Assembly: GCA_003225595.1 (NCBI GenBank)
Contig: QIAR01000178.1
Coordinates: 1 to 21,448, forward strand
Length of the DNA stretch: 21,448 bases
Origin: Acidobacteriota bacterium
GTDB taxonomy: Bacteria > Acidobacteriota > Terriglobia > Terriglobales > Acidobacteriaceae
Direction of reading: 5' to 3'
The notes beneath the pieces are model-generated. The model saw nothing but the letters and a program-made list of their open reading frames with translations. It was not told the DNA's origin and ran no database searches. Positions 7,153 to 14,596 of the stretch are shown here, piece by piece; positions within the stretch are counted from its first letter, which is position 1; every line of letters starts with the position of its first letter. The translations under genes were made by a program, and so were the position numbers.

Positions 7153-7746
7153 ATGGCATTGCACCGCTTAATTGGTCTCGCAGGGCTTTTCCTGGTAGCG
7201 ACTCTTGCCTCAGCAACCCAGCAACCGAGTACACAGGAAACGTCCTCTTCCCCGACAGTAAGCAGCGAGTTCGTCAAAAAGCGGTTTGGTTCAGAGTTCA
7301 CTTTCATGCCATCATTCGCGCCCTTAACCGCTGATCTGGACGGCGACGGCGTCGAGGACGTGGTGATCGCGGCGCGCTGCAAGAACCCGCTTATGGACCA
7401 GGCCGAACATAGCTATAAAGTGCTTGATCCTTACGACAGCTTTTACGGCTTTGGCGATCCCAAGATCACTACGCAGTTTGGCGCGGAGGATCCCCAGTAT
7501 CGCGGCCTGGTTCTGCTTATCATTCACGGCGCCGGCACGGAAGCCTGGCGCTCCGAGACTCCGAAGTCGAAATTTGTGATCATCAACCTGCCCTACAAGC
7601 AACTCTCCGTCAGGAAATTGATGATCCGGAAAAAGCCGGTGATGGCGATCTATGCGGAAGAAGCCAGCGCCGGCGGCGCCACATCGGTCATTTTTTTTGA
7701 CGGCAAGAAATACAAGTACCAGCCGATGGGCTCGAGCATGGAGTAG
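7153..7746 (+). CDS. Secreted hypothetical protein with a DxDGDG calcium-loop motif
   Basis: A 197-residue protein that I do not recognise as a named family. Residues 1-22 form a signal peptide (hydrophobic core LIGLAGLFLVATLAS, Ala-rich end), followed by a Ser/Thr-rich linker. TADLDGDGVEDVVIAA (59-74) matches the calcium-binding loop of FG-GAP/VCBS-type repeats and dockerin-like loops, but only one such loop is present. The remainder is a mixed alpha/beta domain with a hydrophobic strand GLVLLIIHG and a C-terminal VIFFDGKKYKYQPMG hairpin, coded over a run of eight T bases (7691-7698). It is probably periplasmic or surface-exposed. The ATG at 7153 is the only start that keeps the signal peptide. 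The neighbours, thiL and a carboxylase gene, do not explain its job. Confidence 0.72.
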   Translation: MALHRLIGLAGLFLVATLASATQQPSTQETSSSPTVSSEFVKKRFGSEFTFMPSFAPLTADLDGDGVEDVVIAARCKNPLMDQAEHSYKVLDPYDSFYGFGDPKITTQFGAEDPQYRGLVLLIIHGAGTEAWRSETPKSKFVIINLPYKQLSVRKLMIRKKPVMAIYAEEASAGGATSVIFFDGKKYKYQPMGSSME

Positions 7747-7805
7747 CGCCGTCCACTCCACGGACGCGCCCTCGCATCCATGACGAGCGCGACTCGGCTC
7801 CACGC

Positions 7806-7811
7806 TATAAT
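7806..7811 (+). promoter_or_regulatory. Perfect -10 box of the carboxyltransferase gene, leaderless
   Basis: TATAAT ends nine bases before the ATG at 7821, so transcription should start within about three bases of the start codon. There is no Shine-Dalgarno between them. The -35 region is poor; ATGACG at 7780 is too far away (20 bp). Confidence 0.45.
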
Positions 7812-7820
7812 CTCCCCGCC

Positions 7821-9371
<1,551 letters not shown>

Positions 9372-9540
9372 ATCCTTGCGCCGCAGATCATCGTCACGAC
9401 GCAGATCAGTGACAAAGAACAACGCGTCTGAAGCCCCCAGAGAGTATGTGAGGGGCATTGCCGCCGGGACCACAGCTCGCGTACGTATGGCAGCCCTAGG
9501 CGTACCTCCGAACGAAACTCCGCGGATCGGATTGTTGTGG

Positions 9541-9559
9541 CGCGGGTACCTTTCCCGCG
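9541..9559. terminator. Hairpin between convergent genes, possible bidirectional terminator
   Basis: CGCGGG-TACCTTT-CCCGCG is a perfect 6-bp GC stem lying between the ends of the carboxyltransferase gene (+) and the DUF6580 gene (-). No T-run follows on either strand. The same gap has a 9-bp direct repeat, CGCAGATCA, at 9382-9390 and 9400-9408. Confidence 0.35.
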
Positions 9560-9577
9560 AATTCTTTCGACTCGCGC

Positions 9578-10111
9578 CTACACAGGCGTGCTGCCATCAG
9601 ACGTCTTGCTCAAAGCAGCCGATATCGCACGGAGTGCTGCCGGTGTCGCGAACATTGCAGCCGTGAACAGAAGGTCCCCTTCGAGACCACGGCGGAAGAA
9701 CGGCAGGCCCGCCGCGTAGGACATTATCACGCCGCTCAGATTTCTTGGGTACGTATCTACCCAAGCCGCCCATGCGGCAAAGTTGCTGACCAAAAAGAAT
9801 GAAACCGAGCTGGCCAACGCCGCTCCTAGCACCGGCAACGGACGCGGGTTCCGATCTAGCTTTGTGCCCAGCCACAAAATCGCCGCGTACCACGCCCAAG
9901 TCACAAAATGATCCCAGGAGAACGGGTAGGCATAGATCACTTTGGTCAGGATTACGTCTGAGACGGCCAGCAGCAGGAGCGGCACCCAGATTTGGCGGCG
10001 CGAACCACGTGCGCCGAAGAACAGGAGCGACGCGCCCACCGGCGTAAAAGATAGCGGGTGGGGCAGGAAGCGAACTGCTACAGCAAAGAGCACGAATACG
10101 TAAGCCAGCAT
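9578..10111 (-). CDS. DUF6580 family integral membrane protein
   Basis: A 177-residue hydrophobic protein with about five membrane helices. The N-terminal RFLPHPLSFTPVGASLLFFGA stretch (about 14-34), an SD pair after the second helix (LLLLAVSDVILTK) and the final FAAW...YPRNLSGVIMSYAAGLPFF part match DUF6580, a family resembling the substrate-binding S components of ECF transporters and often found near cofactor-uptake genes. No ECF energizing genes are nearby, so transport is inference only. GAGGT before the ATG supports the start. It is the last gene of a minus-strand group, 62 bp after the YdjM-like gene. Confidence 0.75.
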   Translation of the reverse strand: MLAYVFVLFAVAVRFLPHPLSFTPVGASLLFFGARGSRRQIWVPLLLLAVSDVILTKVIYAYPFSWDHFVTWAWYAAILWLGTKLDRNPRPLPVLGAALASSVSFFLVSNFAAWAAWVDTYPRNLSGVIMSYAAGLPFFRRGLEGDLLFTAAMFATPAALRAISAALSKTSDGSTPV

Positions 10112-10173
10112 GATTACCTCGTTATCGCAAACAAGATTGTGGCGCGGACGAGCGGCGGCGTCAAGGTGTGGCG

Positions 10174-11232
10174 CTACTGTCCTCCACTACGTTTCCCGCC
10201 TTCCGGCGAAAAGCGACCCCTGCGCCAGCCGAATATTTCCGCTACTACGTTCAGATTCTGATCCAGCTCAACACCCGCAGCCAGCGGCGCACGCCGCTCC
10301 CGTTCCGGGTCGTCATATCGCAAATCGCGGAATCGAACGATGTAGCCTCGAGGAAGTTGCTCCGTCTCCGTAATCGGATAGTCCGCCCAGTCGAGGTACA
10401 CACGCCCTAGATACGATCGCTTAGCCGCTAACGTCACGGGCGTTTCTTCTGGCTTGTAGCGGATGCGCATGTGGCCCTCTGGATCTACATCGGGGACTGA
10501 CGAATCCACCAACATGCTCGCGAAGAAATTCTGGGTTTCGACTACGCCGTGCCAGCGAAAAGGATTGCCCCACATCGCATAGGCGGAGACCCGCATGGGG
10601 TCGGCACCCTCGTAGAGGCGCGCTTCCAGAGCGTTAATCGCGCGCCGATGTTCGTAATCACGTATTCCCCAAACCAATACCACGCTTAAAAGGGCCACTA
10701 TTGCCGCCAGACGTCCCTGAGGACCCTTGCGGCGCGCGCCGATTTCTTCGTTGATCAAAGAGAAGAGTCCGGGCAGCAGCAGACCTAGTAGTAGCAGTCC
10801 CAGGATGATTGGCTCAACTATGGAGACGATGTTCCACGAATACCATCTTTCCGAAAACGGCCAGAAGGGGCGTACTCCGTAAGCATTGGTGAAATCGAGC
10901 AGGATATGAGTGGAGCCGGCCAAACAGGCGTAAAGAAACAGCACTCCCCAGCGTGGCGGCAGAGCGGAATCTTTTATCTTGCGTCCGCGCAGATGCCAAA
11001 CCAGATGGATAACCCCCACCACGAGCACCGCCACGATGGGCACACCAAGCAATGAGTGGGTAAAACCGCGATGATGGGCGAATCCGAAGACCGGGCCGCG
11101 CAGGTTTCCGAATACATCGATGTCGGGAGCTTCCGCCGCGAGCGTGAGCGTAGCCGTGGCCAGCGCCGTCCTACGATTCAGCCCTGCGCGACCCAGGCAG
11201 GCACCAGTCAGGAGATGAGTGATGGGTTCCAA
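10174..11232 (-). CDS. YdjM-like (LexA-induced DUF457) membrane-bound metal-dependent hydrolase
   Basis: A 352-residue membrane protein of the YdjM/DUF457 family, predicted metal-dependent hydrolases with conserved acidic and histidine residues. Visible signature: MEPITHLLTG with His6, APDID (35-39), HHRGFTHS (53-60), and HILLDFTNAYGVRP (109-122) with His109 and Asp113. About four membrane helices lie in 60-215, followed by a soluble C-terminal domain of about 130 residues that is longer than in E. coli YdjM. The start codon is TTG (11232-11230), which places His6 correctly. It lies 91 bp after the lipid-kinase gene and just before the DUF6580 gene on the same strand, so the three may be co-transcribed and act at the membrane. 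The substrate is unknown. Confidence 0.85.
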   Translation of the reverse strand: MEPITHLLTGACLGRAGLNRRTALATATLTLAAEAPDIDVFGNLRGPVFGFAHHRGFTHSLLGVPIVAVLVVGVIHLVWHLRGRKIKDSALPPRWGVLFLYACLAGSTHILLDFTNAYGVRPFWPFSERWYSWNIVSIVEPIILGLLLLGLLLPGLFSLINEEIGARRKGPQGRLAAIVALLSVVLVWGIRDYEHRRAINALEARLYEGADPMRVSAYAMWGNPFRWHGVVETQNFFASMLVDSSVPDVDPEGHMRIRYKPEETPVTLAAKRSYLGRVYLDWADYPITETEQLPRGYIVRFRDLRYDDPERERRAPLAAGVELDQNLNVVAEIFGWRRGRFSPEGGKRSGGQ

Positions 11233-11273
11233 GTAGTCCGAAGGTCTTGTCTCACCACGGAGTCATGGGTAAA

Positions 11274-11300
11274 CAGATATTGTCGTTTATTAGACATCTG
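11274..11300. other. Bulged hairpin in the gap between lipid-kinase and YdjM-like genes
   Basis: CAGAT (11274-11278) pairs with ATCTG (11296-11300) and GTC (11282-11284) with GAC (11293-11295), with three bulged bases and an AT-rich loop. It could be a weak attenuator inside the minus-strand unit or mere chance. Confidence 0.25.
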
Positions 11301-11323
11301 CGCGGAGGCGTGGATGCAAAATG

Positions 11324-12286
11324 TCAGGGCACCAGCAAAGTCAACGCATCGGGTACGAGGGTGATCTCGGCCGGGAGTGTGCCCAGCAGTTCGCCATCGG
11401 CCTCGACAAGAATCCTGCGATTCACCTCGGTGCTGCCATTACTCGGCAGAGTGGCGGGCAAACATTGGCACTCAACTTTTTCACCGTGCAGGACGTCAAT
11501 GCCGCCGACGCTCCACTTTTCCCGCAGAAGCCCCCGGAGAATATAAAGCAGGTAGGACAAGCGGTTGGTGGTTCGAAAAAGCACCAGCCGAAAGTCATTG
11601 CGCTCGAGCGATGCGCCCGGCGCTAGCTCCTGCAATACTCCGCCGAAATTCCGAATGCGAACCGCCAATAACTGAGAGACAATCGCACGTCTTGGTTCGT
11701 TCTCGCCTGTCTCCAGGAACTCCGCCAGGAAGCGCTCCATCCTGTGTGTCAGCCAGAGATGCGCCGCCTTGGCATAGTAGGCTGTCATACCCAGCCGCCC
11801 TTTCAGCATCAGGTTGAGCTTGTAGAACAAGTGTGCGTCTACGCCTACTCCGGCGGCGACAATGAAGTAACGCGAACTCTGGTTTCCGGCAAAGTCGAGG
11901 TACCTCAGCTTTCCCAAGGCGATTCGCCGCGGCCGGGCGGCAAGCGCGGCGCGCGCCGCAGAGGCAGCGTCCTGCGGAATTCTGAGATCATGCGCGAGCG
12001 AGTTCGCAGTGCCCAAGGGGATGATGCCCAGCGAAGCGGACCCGCTCACCATGCCCTGCAGGACATCATGGATCGTGCCGTCGCCGCCGCAGGCGAAGAC
12101 AGTGTCGCACCCTGCCGCAATCGCCTCGCACGCCTGCTCGCTGGCTCTGGGGCCCGAATGCGTTGCTGTGGGGTCGGCCTCTACCCCCGCGACTCGTAAG
12201 ACGGAGCAAGCTGCCTCTATATCCGCCACGCGGTGCTTCCGCCGGCGGCCAGAAAGCGGGTTGTAGAGAAGAATCGCCTTCCGCAT
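11324..12286 (-). CDS. Diacylglycerol kinase / YegS-like lipid kinase
   Basis: A 320-residue member of the DAGK catalytic-domain (DgkB/YegS/LCB5) family, which phosphorylates lipid hydroxyls such as diacylglycerol using ATP at the inner membrane face. Signature parts: LLYNPLSGRRR (6-16), the nucleotide loop GGDGT (67-71), PLGTANSLAHDL (90-101), VAAGVGVDA near 143-151, and the C-terminal EADGELLGTLPAEI (295-308) with the conserved D/E-G-E. Length is typical. AGGA about eight bases before the ATG supports the start. It is first in the minus-strand group ahead of the YdjM-like and DUF6580 membrane proteins. The family contains regulators and lipid A or lysophosphatidic kinases, so the lipid substrate is open. 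Confidence 0.92.
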   Translation of the reverse strand: MRKAILLYNPLSGRRRKHRVADIEAACSVLRVAGVEADPTATHSGPRASEQACEAIAAGCDTVFACGGDGTIHDVLQGMVSGSASLGIIPLGTANSLAHDLRIPQDAASAARAALAARPRRIALGKLRYLDFAGNQSSRYFIVAAGVGVDAHLFYKLNLMLKGRLGMTAYYAKAAHLWLTHRMERFLAEFLETGENEPRRAIVSQLLAVRIRNFGGVLQELAPGASLERNDFRLVLFRTTNRLSYLLYILRGLLREKWSVGGIDVLHGEKVECQCLPATLPSNGSTEVNRRILVEADGELLGTLPAEITLVPDALTLLVP

Positions 12287-12302
12287 TGCAATTCCTGTGT
12301 AG

Positions 12303-12323
12303 GCACGGGCATCCTCGCCGTGC
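12303..12323. repeat. Short palindromic phrase GCACGG...CCGTGC
   Basis: GCACGG (12303-12308) and CCGTGC (12318-12323) form a perfect 6-bp stem with a 9-base loop, upstream of the lipid-kinase start. The phrase around it resembles palindromes that recur in intergenic DNA of acidobacterial genomes; that recurrence cannot be checked here. Confidence 0.35.
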
Positions 12324-12447
12324 TGGCCGAGTGGCCTCGGTGGACTGACTTTGGGTTGGTAGCAAATTACAACGTCCGCTTCTCGTCGCAGACAATGCTC
12401 TTTTCTACCGATTGACTCGCGCCGTCCTTCGGTCTAGTCTGGCTAGT

Positions 12448-12549
12448 GAGATGGGGTGAGAACGGTACAGGTTTTTGCCGTTTCCTCTGTTTTAGGCCAG
12501 CCGAAGGCGAACGGCGACAGGCTGGCCACGTCTCTCACCTCCTCATCTC
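12448..12549. other. Nested inverted repeats, candidate three-way-junction structured element
   Basis: The outer arms, 12448-12460 and 12534-12549, pair over 13 bp with one G-T pair and a three-base bulge. Inside are two hairpins: AACGG/CCGTT (12461-12465 and 12478-12482), directly stacked on the outer stem, and a perfect 8-bp GGCCAGCC/GGCTGGCC (12495-12502 and 12520-12527). The junction strands are 0, 12 and 6 bases. It lies in the 400-bp gap between the divergent lipid-kinase and osmC genes and upstream of the candidate osmC promoter. I do not recognise a known riboswitch. The strand is unknown, and a DNA-level repeat element is an alternative. Confidence 0.45.
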
Positions 12550-12581
12550 TTGACTCTTCCCGATCCTGCCAAAAGAGAAAC

Positions 12582-12610
12582 TTGACACCCCGAAGCCTAA
12601 CACCTAAACA
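12582..12610 (+). promoter_or_regulatory. Candidate promoter for the OsmC gene
   Basis: A perfect TTGACA (12582-12587) is followed after 17 bp by TAAACA (12605-12610), a weak -10. A better -10, TACAAT (12645-12650), lies closer to the gene but lacks a matching -35. The rest of the gap 12287-12686 holds no recognisable gene. Confidence 0.27.
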
Positions 12611-12686
12611 AGCCCCGCCGTGTGCACTGAGCCTCTGCTCCGTCTACAATGGCCGGGCACGAACTTCAATTCTTTAGGAGATACGC

Positions 12687-13112
12687 ATGCAACGCAAGGC
12701 TAGCGCGGTGTGGAAAGGCGGGCTCAAGGATGGCAAAGGCATGATTTCCTCAACCAGCGGAGTTCTCTCCAATACGCCTTATTCGTTTACCACGCGTTTC
12801 GAGAACACACCGGGCACAAATCCCGAGGAACTGATCGCGGCAGCGCATGCCGCGTGCTTCTCCATGGCGCTCTCGGCACAACTCGGTAGCGCGAACCTCA
12901 CACCGGAAAGCATCTCGACATCCGCTACCTTGAGTATGGAGAAGCTTGATGCCGGTTGGACGATTACGGCGGTGAACCTCGACGTTGTCGCCCGTGTGCC
13001 CAAGGCCGATGCCGACGCTTTCAACAAAGCTGCGGAAAACGCCAAATCTGGCTGTCCTGTCTCGAAGGTGTTGAAGGCTCAAATCACGATGAACGCCCGC
13101 TTGGAAGGGTAG
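12687..13112 (+). CDS. osmC: OsmC-type thiol peroxiredoxin
   Basis: A 141-residue organic-hydroperoxide reductase of the OsmC subgroup, very close in pattern to E. coli OsmC. The two active cysteines are Cys57 in AAHAACFSMALS and Cys123 in SGCPVSKVLKA. Arg37 (TTRFE) and Glu47 (GTNPEELI) are the expected partners that activate the first thiol. It should form cytoplasmic dimers and reduce fatty-acid or organic hydroperoxides. A strong ribosome site, TTTAGGAG, sits eight bases before the ATG. The gene is single, divergent from the lipid-kinase gene across a 400-bp gap with strong secondary structure. The name follows the OsmC subgroup rather than Ohr because of GTNPEEL and the C-terminal spacing. 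Confidence 0.94.
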   Translation: MQRKASAVWKGGLKDGKGMISSTSGVLSNTPYSFTTRFENTPGTNPEELIAAAHAACFSMALSAQLGSANLTPESISTSATLSMEKLDAGWTITAVNLDVVARVPKADADAFNKAAENAKSGCPVSKVLKAQITMNARLEG

Positions 13113-13114
13113 GC

Positions 13115-13143
13115 GGCAGGTCACAGGTGGCTGGTCGCAGGGG
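13115..13143. repeat. Degenerate CAGGT-type repeat after osmC
   Basis: GGCAGGTCACAGGTGGCTGG and the bases after it consist of imperfect CAGGTCRCAGG units, starting two bases after the osmC stop. It resembles the phrase-type repeats in other gaps of this window. Confidence 0.4.
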
Positions 13144-13269
13144 CTAAGTCGTCTCACGCTGGGCGATCGCGATGAGACAAGTTGAGCACACCGAACCCCG
13201 GAGCAGTTTGGCTTTTTTGTTGCACTCGTAAAATGTGTCTTCCCGAAATCCGGCAGGAAGTGCTCCGTT

Positions 13270-13301
13270 CACCGCCTCCAGGCGCGACTTGGGAGGCGGT
13301 G
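13270..13301. terminator. Strong GC hairpin between osmC and the HisKA-like gene
   Basis: CACCGCCTCC (13270-13279) pairs perfectly over 10 bp with GGAGGCGGTG (13292-13301), with a 12-base loop. It lies 22 bp beyond the stop of the minus-strand gene, between two converging genes. There is no T-run on either side, so it is a stable stem that may block transcription or protect 3' ends rather than a classic terminator. Confidence 0.45.
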
Positions 13302-13323
13302 GCCGCCGACTGTCGCCTGCCAC

Positions 13324-13590
13324 TTAGCTTTGCGAGCGCAGGATTTCGCGGATTGCGCGATTGATACTGGCGGCGTCCTGCGCGGCGGTATCGATGAGCT
13401 CAACCCATTTCTTGCCATTGCCTTGCAGGTTGGCCTGGCCCAGCAGATAACAAGCCTGCATGATGGTTTCAATTGAATTGCTGAGATCGTGGGCCAGCGC
13501 GCGCAACCGTCCGGTCAATTCGGGAGGCAGTTTGTGGGCTTCTTCCATTAGGTTTCCAGGCCCCGGAGCAACGTCTTCAGGATAGCTCAT
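13324..13590 (-). CDS. Small stand-alone HisKA/DHp-like protein
   Basis: An 88-residue protein starting at ATG 13590 (MSYPEDVAPG). It is essentially a two-helix hairpin: LPPELTGRLRALAHDLSNSIETIMQACYLL (about 22-51) followed by LQGNGKKWVELIDTAAQDAASINRAIREIL. LAHDLSNSIE resembles the H-box of histidine kinases (AHDLRNPL type), with His34 as the candidate phospho-acceptor. There is no ATP-binding domain, sensor or receiver, so it is either a phosphotransfer protein, a decayed kinase, or a dimerization module. The open frame runs on upstream to 13875, but that part would lie antisense to tRNA-Leu and has no protein character, so I start at 13590. The ribosome site is weak (ACGGG). Confidence 0.55.
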   Translation of the reverse strand: MSYPEDVAPGPGNLMEEAHKLPPELTGRLRALAHDLSNSIETIMQACYLLGQANLQGNGKKWVELIDTAAQDAASINRAIREILRSQS

Positions 13591-13732
13591 CCCGTATGCC
13601 GACGCATCTGTCCATAAGCAACTCCCAGTTATCTGCCGATTTGCACCAACCTGGTTCTGTGATGCCGCATTGCGGAGCGGCAAAGCCACAATTTTTAAGA
13701 GCCGGAGCCTGGATCGTTGTGGGCGCGCCGGT

Positions 13733-13760
13733 TTGACAGTCAACGGTGCCTCTGTAGAAT
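13733..13760 (+). promoter_or_regulatory. Promoter of tRNA-Leu
   Basis: TTGACA (13733-13738), 16 bp, TAGAAT (13755-13760): the best sigma70-type promoter in the window. Transcription from about 13767 gives a 56-base leader before the tRNA. Confidence 0.62.
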
Positions 13761-13772
13761 ATAGCTCGTAGT

Positions 13773-13804
13773 CCTTTCCTGAAAGGTGGCCCGGTTGGGC
13801 CGCC
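13773..13804 (+). other. Hairpins in the pre-tRNA-Leu leader
   Basis: CCTTTC-CT-GAAAGG (13773-13786) and GGTGGCCC-GGTT-GGGCCGCC (13785-13804, one G-T pair) overlap by two bases, so they are alternative or partly exclusive folds. The second stem ends 18 bases before the mature tRNA 5' end. Confidence 0.4.
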
Positions 13805-13822
13805 GCGCACAGACGTAAATTT

Positions 13823-13906
13823 GCCGAAGTGGCGGAATTGGCAGACGCGCATGGTTCAGGTCCATGTGCCCGCAAGGGCGTGGGGGTTCGAGTCCCTTCT
13901 TCGGCA
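13823..13906 (+). tRNA. tRNA-Leu (anticodon CAG)
   Basis: The cloverleaf closes well. Acceptor GCCGAAG (13823-13829) pairs with CTTCGGC (13899-13905), discriminator A at 13906. The anticodon arm is CATGG-TTCAGGT-CCATG with anticodon CAG, reading CUG. A long variable arm (GTGCCCGCAAGGGCGT region) and the T arm GGGGG-TTCGAGT-CCC follow, as expected for a class II tRNA. The CCA end is not encoded (CGA follows), so it must be added after transcription. Confidence 0.96.
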
Positions 13907-14006
13907 CGAGCACCTTTTCAATCCATAGAACCACTGATCATGTGGTGGCACCCTGCGCGCCTGCATTCGGGGCCGCACAACTCATATCTCGGCGTTATCC
14001 GCTTGA

Positions 14007-14387
14007 CTACTTCTCTTTCGCCAGTTCGCGGATATACAGCACCAAACTGTCGATTTGATCCTTAGTCAGGCGGCTTCCGAAGGCGGGCATCTTGTTGTTT
14101 CTGCCATTGGCGATGACTGCGGCCAATTCCGCGTCCGATTGCTTTTGAACGTCTGCCGAGTGCAAATCAGCTACACCCAGACTCTTTCCGACATCCGTAT
14201 CGCCGCGCCCATCTTGACCGTGACACCCGGAACATCTCGTCTTATACGTGCTTGCCGCGGTAGCGTTTTCGGAGCCACTGGGGGACCTTACCGCTGATGC
14301 AGGTTCAAGAAATGCCCACAGAACAAGCAGCCCGATGAGCAGCGCTGGGGCTGTTGAGTTGCTGATGTCTCTGATAGCGATGTTCAT
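14007..14387 (-). CDS. Class I monohaem cytochrome c
   Basis: A 126-residue exported c-type cytochrome. Residues 1-32 form a signal or anchor segment (APALLIGLLVLWAFLEPASA). The haem motif is CSGCH (Cys52, Cys55, His56) with KMPAFGSRLT giving Met100 as the likely sixth ligand, then a closing helix DQIDSLVLYIRELAK. This is the pattern of cytochrome c6/CBB3-type small electron carriers. It is probably periplasmic and shuttles electrons to a terminal oxidase or accepts them from a dehydrogenase, but no partner is adjacent. A strong GGAGGAGG lies about ten bases before the ATG. It is divergent from trpC and ends 100 bp after tRNA-Leu. Confidence 0.93.
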   Translation of the reverse strand: MNIAIRDISNSTAPALLIGLLVLWAFLEPASAVRSPSGSENATAASTYKTRCSGCHGQDGRGDTDVGKSLGVADLHSADVQKQSDAELAAVIANGRNNKMPAFGSRLTKDQIDSLVLYIRELAKEK

Positions 14388-14420
14388 GGTTGGATTCGCC
14401 TCCTCCAGAGGTCGATTTTG

Positions 14421-14446
14421 ATTTTAGCTCGTTCCCCGGGGGCTAA
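14421..14446 (-). promoter_or_regulatory. Candidate -10 of the cytochrome c gene overlapped by an inverted repeat
   Basis: On the minus strand TAAAAT (14426-14421) is a plausible -10 about 33 bases before the ATG. It is overlapped by the inverted repeat TTAGC/GCTAA (14424-14428 and 14442-14446), which encloses the palindrome CCCCGGGG (14434-14441). This arrangement is what a repressor site would look like; no regulator is identified. Confidence 0.3.
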
Positions 14447-14569
14447 CCCCTTCATACGCCCGATTCCATTCATTGAGTCAATTGCTTCAGATGCTCTAAC
14501 GCCTTGTCTGATCCAGCCGGTCCGCTGATTCGATGATCCGAAGAGCAATAATGGAATCCGCGCTTCCCT

Positions 14570-14575
14570 TATAAT
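14570..14575 (+). promoter_or_regulatory. -10 box ahead of trpC
   Basis: A perfect TATAAT ends 21 bases before the trpC ATG, implying a leader of only about 15 bases. That leaves no room for a leader peptide or attenuator. No good -35 is visible. Confidence 0.4.
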
Positions 14576-14596
14576 CATTGGTTAATCTGATCTCGT

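Noticed and set aside
13591..13875. Long N-terminal extension of the HisKA-like gene
   Set aside because: It would be antisense to tRNA-Leu and its promoter, and the translated part lacks protein character.
13931..13945. Near-palindrome CCACTGATCATGTGG after tRNA-Leu as a terminator
   Set aside because: Only a four-base stem, and the T-run (four T) comes before rather than after it.
14388..14596. trp leader peptide with attenuator
   Set aside because: No short frame with consecutive Trp codons and no alternating stems before trpC.
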